From Ferrovibrio sp. (GTDB lineage Bacteria; Pseudomonadota; Alphaproteobacteria; Ferrovibrionales; Ferrovibrionaceae), in assembly GCF_025869515.1 (NCBI RefSeq), contig NZ_JAOZVR010000082.1, forward strand, positions 1 to 53,084: DNA of 53,084 nt, in the 5' to 3' direction. The notes under the pieces were generated by a model, which did no database searches, had not been told where the DNA came from, and saw only the letters and a list, made by a program, of their open reading frames with translations. Both the position numbers and the translations under genes were made by a program. Positions 48,734 through 53,084 of this stretch are shown here, piece after piece; position 1 is the stretch's first letter; each line of letters starts with the position of its first letter.

Positions 48734-48749
48734 CTCTCGTTACTCCCGG

Positions 48750-49457
48750 TCAGCCCTGACGGCCGCCCTGATGACCCTGGTGACCCTGGGTCTGCTCGGC
48801 CAGGCGCTTGTCCTGGGCCATCGGGTCATGAGCCATGATCTCGCCCTTGAACACCCACACCTTCACGCCGCAGCTGCCGTAGGCAGTCTTGGCGGTGGCG
48901 CGGGCAAAATCGACGTCGGCGCGCAGCGTATGCAGCGGCACGCGACCTTCGCGATACCACTCAACGCGGGCGATTTCGGCGCCGCCGAGACGGCCGCCGC
49001 AGTTGATGCGGATGCCGCCGGCGCCCAGACGCATCGCCGACTGCACGGCGCGCTTCATGGCGCGGCGGAACGCCACGCGGCGCTCCAGCTGCTGGGCGAT
49101 ATTCTCGGCCACCAGCTTGGCATCGAGTTCCGGCTTGCGGATCTCGACGATGTTCAGGTGCACTTCCGACTTGGTCATCTTGGCCAGGTCGGAACGCAGC
49201 TTCTCGATGTCGGCGCCCTTCTTGCCGATCACCACGCCCGGACGCGCCGAGTGGATGGTGATGCGGGCCTTCTTGGCCGGACGCTCGATGACGATGCGGG
49301 CGACGCCGGCCTGGGCCAGGCGCTGCTCGAGATACTTGCGGATCTTCAGATCCTCATGCAGCAGGCCTGCGTATTCCTTGTCGCTGGCATACCAGCGGGA
49401 ATCCCAGGTGCGATTGATGCCGAGACGAAGCCCGACCGGATTGACTTTCTGACCCAT
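48750..49457 (-). CDS. rpsC: 30S ribosomal protein S3
   Basis: A 235-residue S3 at the mRNA entry. [20 protein letters not shown], the KH-domain loop [19 protein letters not shown] and the late [15 protein letters not shown] are diagnostic. The C-terminus has a Gln/His/Gly-rich tail ([12 protein letters not shown]). Its ATG overlaps the rplV stop (TAATG). Confidence 0.98.
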   Translation of the reverse strand: MGQKVNPVGLRLGINRTWDSRWYASDKEYAGLLHEDLKIRKYLEQRLAQAGVARIVIERPAKKARITIHSARPGVVIGKKGADIEKLRSDLAKMTKSEVHLNIVEIRKPELDAKLVAENIAQQLERRVAFRRAMKRAVQSAMRLGAGGIRINCGGRLGGAEIARVEWYREGRVPLHTLRADVDFARATAKTAYGSCGVKVWVFKGEIMAHDPMAQDKRLAEQTQGHQGHQGGRQG

Positions 49458-49921
49458 TACGCCTGCTCCCCGCTCTGCACTTCAGCCGTGTCAGCCTTCG
49501 GGGCCGACTTGGCGCCCTTCGACTTGGCCTTGGCCGGAGCCTTCTTCTCTTCTTCGCGCTCGCGCACCACGATGGTGATGTGGCTGAACGGTTTCAGGAT
49601 CGGCGCGCCGCGACCGCGGGCGCGGGCGTGGAAACGCCGCATCACCAGGCCCTTGCCGACGCTGGCTTCGGCGACGACCAGGCGGTCGACGTCGAGCTGA
49701 TGATTGTTCTCGGCATTGGCGATCGCCGACTGGAGGACCTTGCGGACATCCTGGGCGATACGACGCTTGGAGAAGGTGAGCTCGGACAGGGCCGCCTCGA
49801 CCCGCTTGCCGCGGATCAGACCGGCCACCACACCAAGCTTCCGGGGGCTAACACGGATGTTGCGCCCCACGGCCATGGCCTCGTTCTCGCCGAGGCGGGT
49901 TTCGCGCGCCTGCTTGCTCAT
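49457..49921 (-). CDS. rplV: 50S ribosomal protein L22
   Basis: A 154-residue L22, whose long hairpin lines the exit tunnel and is a site of macrolide resistance mutations. [20 protein letters not shown] and [20 protein letters not shown] are diagnostic. It has a Lys/Ala-rich C-terminal extension of about 30 residues ([19 protein letters not shown]) beyond the E. coli length. Confidence 0.98.
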   Translation of the reverse strand: MSKQARETRLGENEAMAVGRNIRVSPRKLGVVAGLIRGKRVEAALSELTFSKRRIAQDVRKVLQSAIANAENNHQLDVDRLVVAEASVGKGLVMRRFHARARGRGAPILKPFSHITIVVREREEEKKAPAKAKSKGAKSAPKADTAEVQSGEQA

Positions 49922-49923
49922 GG

Positions 49924-50202
49924 TTACTTCTTCGCCTTCTTGTCGCCGGCGGTGTGACCAGGGAAGGTACGGGTCGGCGAGAACTCGCCGAACTTATGCC
50001 CGACCATATCCTCGGTCACGTTCACCGGGATGAACTTGTTGCCGTTATGAACGCCGAAGGTCAGGCCGACGAACTGCGGCATGATCGTCGAACGCCGCGA
50101 CCAGGTCTTGATGACCTCCTTGCGGCCCGACGACGCAACCTTGTCGGCCTTGCTCAGCAGATACCCGTCAACGAACGGGCCTTTCCAGACAGAACGAGTC
50201 AC
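49924..50202 (-). CDS. rpsS: 30S ribosomal protein S19
   Basis: A 92-residue S19. [39 protein letters not shown] and [16 protein letters not shown] are diagnostic. It binds the 30S head with S13, near intersubunit bridge B1. Confidence 0.99.
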   Translation of the reverse strand: MTRSVWKGPFVDGYLLSKADKVASSGRKEVIKTWSRRSTIMPQFVGLTFGVHNGNKFIPVNVTEDMVGHKFGEFSPTRTFPGHTAGDKKAKK

Positions 50203-50221
50203 GATGTACCTCCTAGCCCGA

Positions 50222-51058
50222 TCAGCTGTGCTTGCCCGGCGGGCGACGGCGCAGAATCATATTCTGCGTCCGCTTGTTGTTACGCGTGCGCTTACCCTTG
50301 GTGTTCTTGCCCCACGGGGTCACCGGATGACGACCGCCAGAAGTGCGACCTTCACCACCACCATGCGGATGGTCGATCGGGTTCATGGCGACGCCGCGAA
50401 CGGTCGGGCGAACGCCCATCCAGCGCTTGCGGCCAGCCTTGCCAAGCTTGGTGTTCTGGTTGTCCGGGTTGGACACGGCGCCGATGGTGGCCATGCACTC
50501 GGCCTGCACCAGACGCTGCTCACCCGAAGCCAGGCGCACCAGGGCCATGCCCTGATCCTTGCCGACCAGCTGCACGAAGCTGCCGGCCGAACGGGCCATC
50601 TGGCCACCCTTGCCCGGCTTCATCTCCACATTGTGGATGATGGTGCCGACCGGGATCGACTTCAGCGGCATCGCATTGCCCGGCTTGATGTCGGCCTTCT
50701 CGCCCGACACCACGCGGTCGCCGGCCTTCAGGCGCTGCGGGGCGATGATGTAGGCGAGCTCACCGTCATCGTACTTGATCAGCGCGATGAAGGCGGTGCG
50801 GTTCGGATCATACTCGATCCGCTCGACCACGGCGCCGATATCGAACTTGCGGCGCTTGAAGTCGATCATGCGGTAGCGGCGCTTGTGGCCACCACCGATG
50901 TGACGGGTCGTGATACGACCGAAATGGTTGCGGCCACCCGTCTTCTTCAGGCCCTCGGTCAGCTCCTTGACCGGACGGCCCTTGTAGAGCTGCGAACGGT
51001 CGATGAGCACGAGGCCGCGGGTCGACGGCGTAACTGGCTTGTAAGTCTTCAACGCCAT
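50222..51058 (-). CDS. rplB: 50S ribosomal protein L2
   Basis: A 278-residue L2, important for subunit joining and the peptidyl transferase centre. [40 protein letters not shown] and the loop [20 protein letters not shown], which contains the conserved His near the catalytic centre, are diagnostic. Confidence 0.99.
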   Translation of the reverse strand: MALKTYKPVTPSTRGLVLIDRSQLYKGRPVKELTEGLKKTGGRNHFGRITTRHIGGGHKRRYRMIDFKRRKFDIGAVVERIEYDPNRTAFIALIKYDDGELAYIIAPQRLKAGDRVVSGEKADIKPGNAMPLKSIPVGTIIHNVEMKPGKGGQMARSAGSFVQLVGKDQGMALVRLASGEQRLVQAECMATIGAVSNPDNQNTKLGKAGRKRWMGVRPTVRGVAMNPIDHPHGGGEGRTSGGRHPVTPWGKNTKGKRTRNNKRTQNMILRRRPPGKHS

Positions 51059-51062
51059 GGCT

Positions 51063-51356
51063 TTAGATCCCCGTCGTCACGTCGATCTTGTGGCCGTCGG
51101 CGAGGGTAACCATCGCCTTCTTCCAATCCGAGCGCTGGCCCGGTTCGCCACGAAACAGTTTAACCTTGCCCTTGCTGCGGAGCGTGTTGACAGCCTTCAC
51201 CTTGACCTTGAACAGCGCCTCGACGGCGGCCTTGATCTGCGGCTTGGTGGCGGTCAGCGGCACCTTGAAGGTGACCTGGTTGTACTCGGAAGTACGGGTC
51301 GCCTTTTCGGTGATCACCGGCGCGAGGATCACATCATAGTGGTTCACGTTGGTCAT
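51063..51356 (-). CDS. rplW: 50S ribosomal protein L23
   Basis: A 97-residue L23 at the tunnel exit, docking site for trigger factor. [20 protein letters not shown] and [20 protein letters not shown] are diagnostic. The ATG overlaps the rplD stop as ATGA. Confidence 0.98.
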   Translation of the reverse strand: MTNVNHYDVILAPVITEKATRTSEYNQVTFKVPLTATKPQIKAAVEALFKVKVKAVNTLRSKGKVKLFRGEPGQRSDWKKAMVTLADGHKIDVTTGI

Positions 51357-51991
51357 TTCAGGCGAGCCTCCAGAGCCTCGACCGCGGCCTTGGTCAGAAC
51401 CAGGGTGTCACGGCGCAGGATGTCGTACACGTTGGCGCCCTGCTCCGGCAGAACGTCGACGTTGTGGATCGCACGGATGGCGCGGGCGAAATTCTCGTCC
51501 AGCACCTTGCCGTCGATGACCAGCGCGCTCTCCAGGCCCATGCCCTTCAGTTTGCCGGCCAGCTCCTTGGTCTTGCCGACCGAGAGAACGGCGTTATCGA
51601 CGATCTTCAGCTTGCCTTCGGCCAGCTTGGTCGACAGCGCGGTCTTCAGCGCCAGCTTGCGGACCTTCTTCGGCAGGTCGATGGCGTGGCTGTGCGGCAC
51701 CGGGCCGAAAGCCTTGCCACCGCCGCGGAACTGCGGAGCGCGAACACCGCCGTGGCGGGCGCCGCCCGACCCCTTCTGCTTGACGATCTTGCGGGTCGAG
51801 CCTGCAACTTCGCCATAGGTCTTGGTCTTGTGCGTGCCCTGCTGGCGCTTGGCAAGCTGCCAGATCACGTAGCGCTGCAGCAGGTCGGCGCGCGGCGGCA
51901 GGCCGAACACGTCCTTGGACAGCGCGAGCTTGCCCGAGTCTTTGTTCTCCAGCGTCGTCACGGCGACTTCGATTGTCTCAGCCATGATCAT
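51353..51991 (-). CDS. rplD: 50S ribosomal protein L4
   Basis: A 212-residue L4. [20 protein letters not shown] and [20 protein letters not shown], the loop that enters the exit tunnel, are diagnostic. In E. coli L4 represses its own S10 operon. The ATG at 51991 follows an AAGGG site; an ATG at 51985 is in frame. Confidence 0.98.
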   Translation of the reverse strand: MIMAETIEVAVTTLENKDSGKLALSKDVFGLPPRADLLQRYVIWQLAKRQQGTHKTKTYGEVAGSTRKIVKQKGSGGARHGGVRAPQFRGGGKAFGPVPHSHAIDLPKKVRKLALKTALSTKLAEGKLKIVDNAVLSVGKTKELAGKLKGMGLESALVIDGKVLDENFARAIRAIHNVDVLPEQGANVYDILRRDTLVLTKAAVEALEARLK

Positions 51992-51997
51992 CTACCC

Positions 51998-52678
51998 TTA
52001 CTTGGCGGCCTTGAGAGCGGCCGGCATCGGCAGATCCTTGGCGCGCGGCTTCTTCACCGCGTCACGGACCACCACATACTGACCCTCGGAGCCGGGAATG
52101 CTGCCCTTGACCATGATCAGGCCGCGATCAGCGTCCGTGCGCACGATCTGCAGGTTCTGCTGGGTGCGCTGACGGTCGCCCATATGGCCGGCCATCTTCT
52201 TGCCCTTGAACACCTTGCCCGGATCCTGGCGCTGACCGGTCGAACCGTGGCTACGATGGCTGACCGACACGCCGTGGCTGGCTTCGAGGCCGCGGAAATT
52301 GTGCCGCTTCATGACACCGGCAAAGCCCTTGCCGATCGTCGTGCCCGTCACATCGACGAACTGGCCGACGATGAAATGCTCCACCGACAGTTCGGCACCG
52401 ACTTCCACCAGCGCCTCGGCCGGAACGCGGAACTCTACAAGCTTGCGCTTGGGTTCGACATTCGCCTTGGCGAAGTGGCCGCGCAGGGCCTTGGTGACAT
52501 TCTTCGGCTTGGCGGCATCGACGCCGAGCTGGAGAGCCGTGTAGCCATCCTTCTCAGCGGTGCGCTGCGCCACCACCTGGCAATTGTCCACCTTCAGCAC
52601 GGTGACGGGCACATGTGTGCCGTCCTCCGAGAACAGCCGGGTCATCCCCAGCTTGCGTGCAACCAATCCGGTCCGCAT
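51998..52678 (-). CDS. rplC: 50S ribosomal protein L3
   Basis: A 226-residue L3 with the family start [20 protein letters not shown]. The loop [20 protein letters not shown] contains the conserved Gln methylated by PrmB in E. coli, followed by [10 protein letters not shown]3 is an assembly initiator of the 50S subunit. Confidence 0.98.
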   Translation of the reverse strand: MRTGLVARKLGMTRLFSEDGTHVPVTVLKVDNCQVVAQRTAEKDGYTALQLGVDAAKPKNVTKALRGHFAKANVEPKRKLVEFRVPAEALVEVGAELSVEHFIVGQFVDVTGTTIGKGFAGVMKRHNFRGLEASHGVSVSHRSHGSTGQRQDPGKVFKGKKMAGHMGDRQRTQQNLQIVRTDADRGLIMVKGSIPGSEGQYVVVRDAVKKPRAKDLPMPAALKAAK

Positions 52679-52692
52679 GGGTCCAATTCCCC

Positions 52693-53001
<309 letters not shown>

Positions 53002-53030
53002 TGTCCTGTGTCCTGTCTGACGCTCGGTAC

Positions 53031-53084
53031 TTACGCGATGACCTTGGCGACGACGCCGGCGCCGACGGTACGGCCGCCTTCGCG
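53031..53084 (-). CDS. tuf: C-terminal end of elongation factor Tu, partial
   Basis: The last 17 codons and TAA stop of a gene on the minus strand give [17 protein letters not shown], the invariant C-terminus of EF-Tu. The rest of the gene lies beyond the window edge. Its place just before rpsJ matches the str-S10 order of many alphaproteobacteria. Confidence 0.95.
   Translation of the reverse strand, partial: REGGRTVGAGVVAKVIA

Overview
The window is chromosomal DNA of a GC-rich alphaproteobacterium, probably from the Rhodospirillales or a neighbouring order. Three things point there: the gene content (an ATP12-type F1 assembly chaperone, SdhE beside mfd, two PAS_5 proteins, a DUF3422 protein and propionyl-CoA carboxylase), the order tuf-rpsJ...secY-adk-rpsM-rpsK-rpoA-rplQ, and promoters that resemble the alphaproteobacterial housekeeping form CTTGAC-N17-CTATAT. 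Species cannot be named from the sequence. I saw no tRNA, rRNA, insertion sequence, prophage or CRISPR array, and no gap between genes exceeds about 220 bases.

Layout. (1) 1-4141, plus strand: the last codons of a TRAP-type permease, then an MFS transporter, an AllA-like enzyme and an acyl-CoA ligase joined by ATGA stop/start overlaps, which looks like a small uptake and activation cassette, then an unknown gene. (2) 4160-8645: an SDR, a Kef ancillary flavoprotein and a Kef K+/H+ antiporter on the minus strand, divergent from a FrnE-like oxidoreductase and a PAS_5 protein. (3) 8642-14669: the sdhE-mfd operon, divergent from recG. (4) 14888-20365: a chemoreceptor gene and two tandem, duplicated, exported caspase-like proteases. 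(5) 20495-25469: pccB-pccA and a large pentapeptide-repeat protein. (6) 25564-32600: a HAD phosphatase, AsmA and ATP12 run; a small Lys/Ala/Asp-rich exported protein with a striking leader hairpin; queF; a lipoprotein with three cysteine repeats; and a LysR/cysteine-hydrolase pair. (7) 32597-38786: degP-rarA-(membrane protein)-rluC-DUF3422 on the minus strand and a second PAS_5 gene. (8) 38853-53084: the full S10-spc-alpha ribosomal cluster on the minus strand, from the tail of tuf to rplQ, closed by a strong terminator.

Most of the window is core genome: ribosome assembly and protein export (ribosomal proteins, SecY, RpoA, DegP), repair and recombination (Mfd, RecG, RarA), respiration assembly (SdhE, ATP12) and propionate metabolism (PccAB). 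The least explained parts are the tandem caspase pair with its shared C-terminal domain and tail, the lipoprotein built from a threefold C-x13/15-C repeat, the terminator-like leader of the 113-residue exported protein, structured intergenic elements inside the ribosomal cluster, and 10-bp phased CCA repeats downstream of recG.
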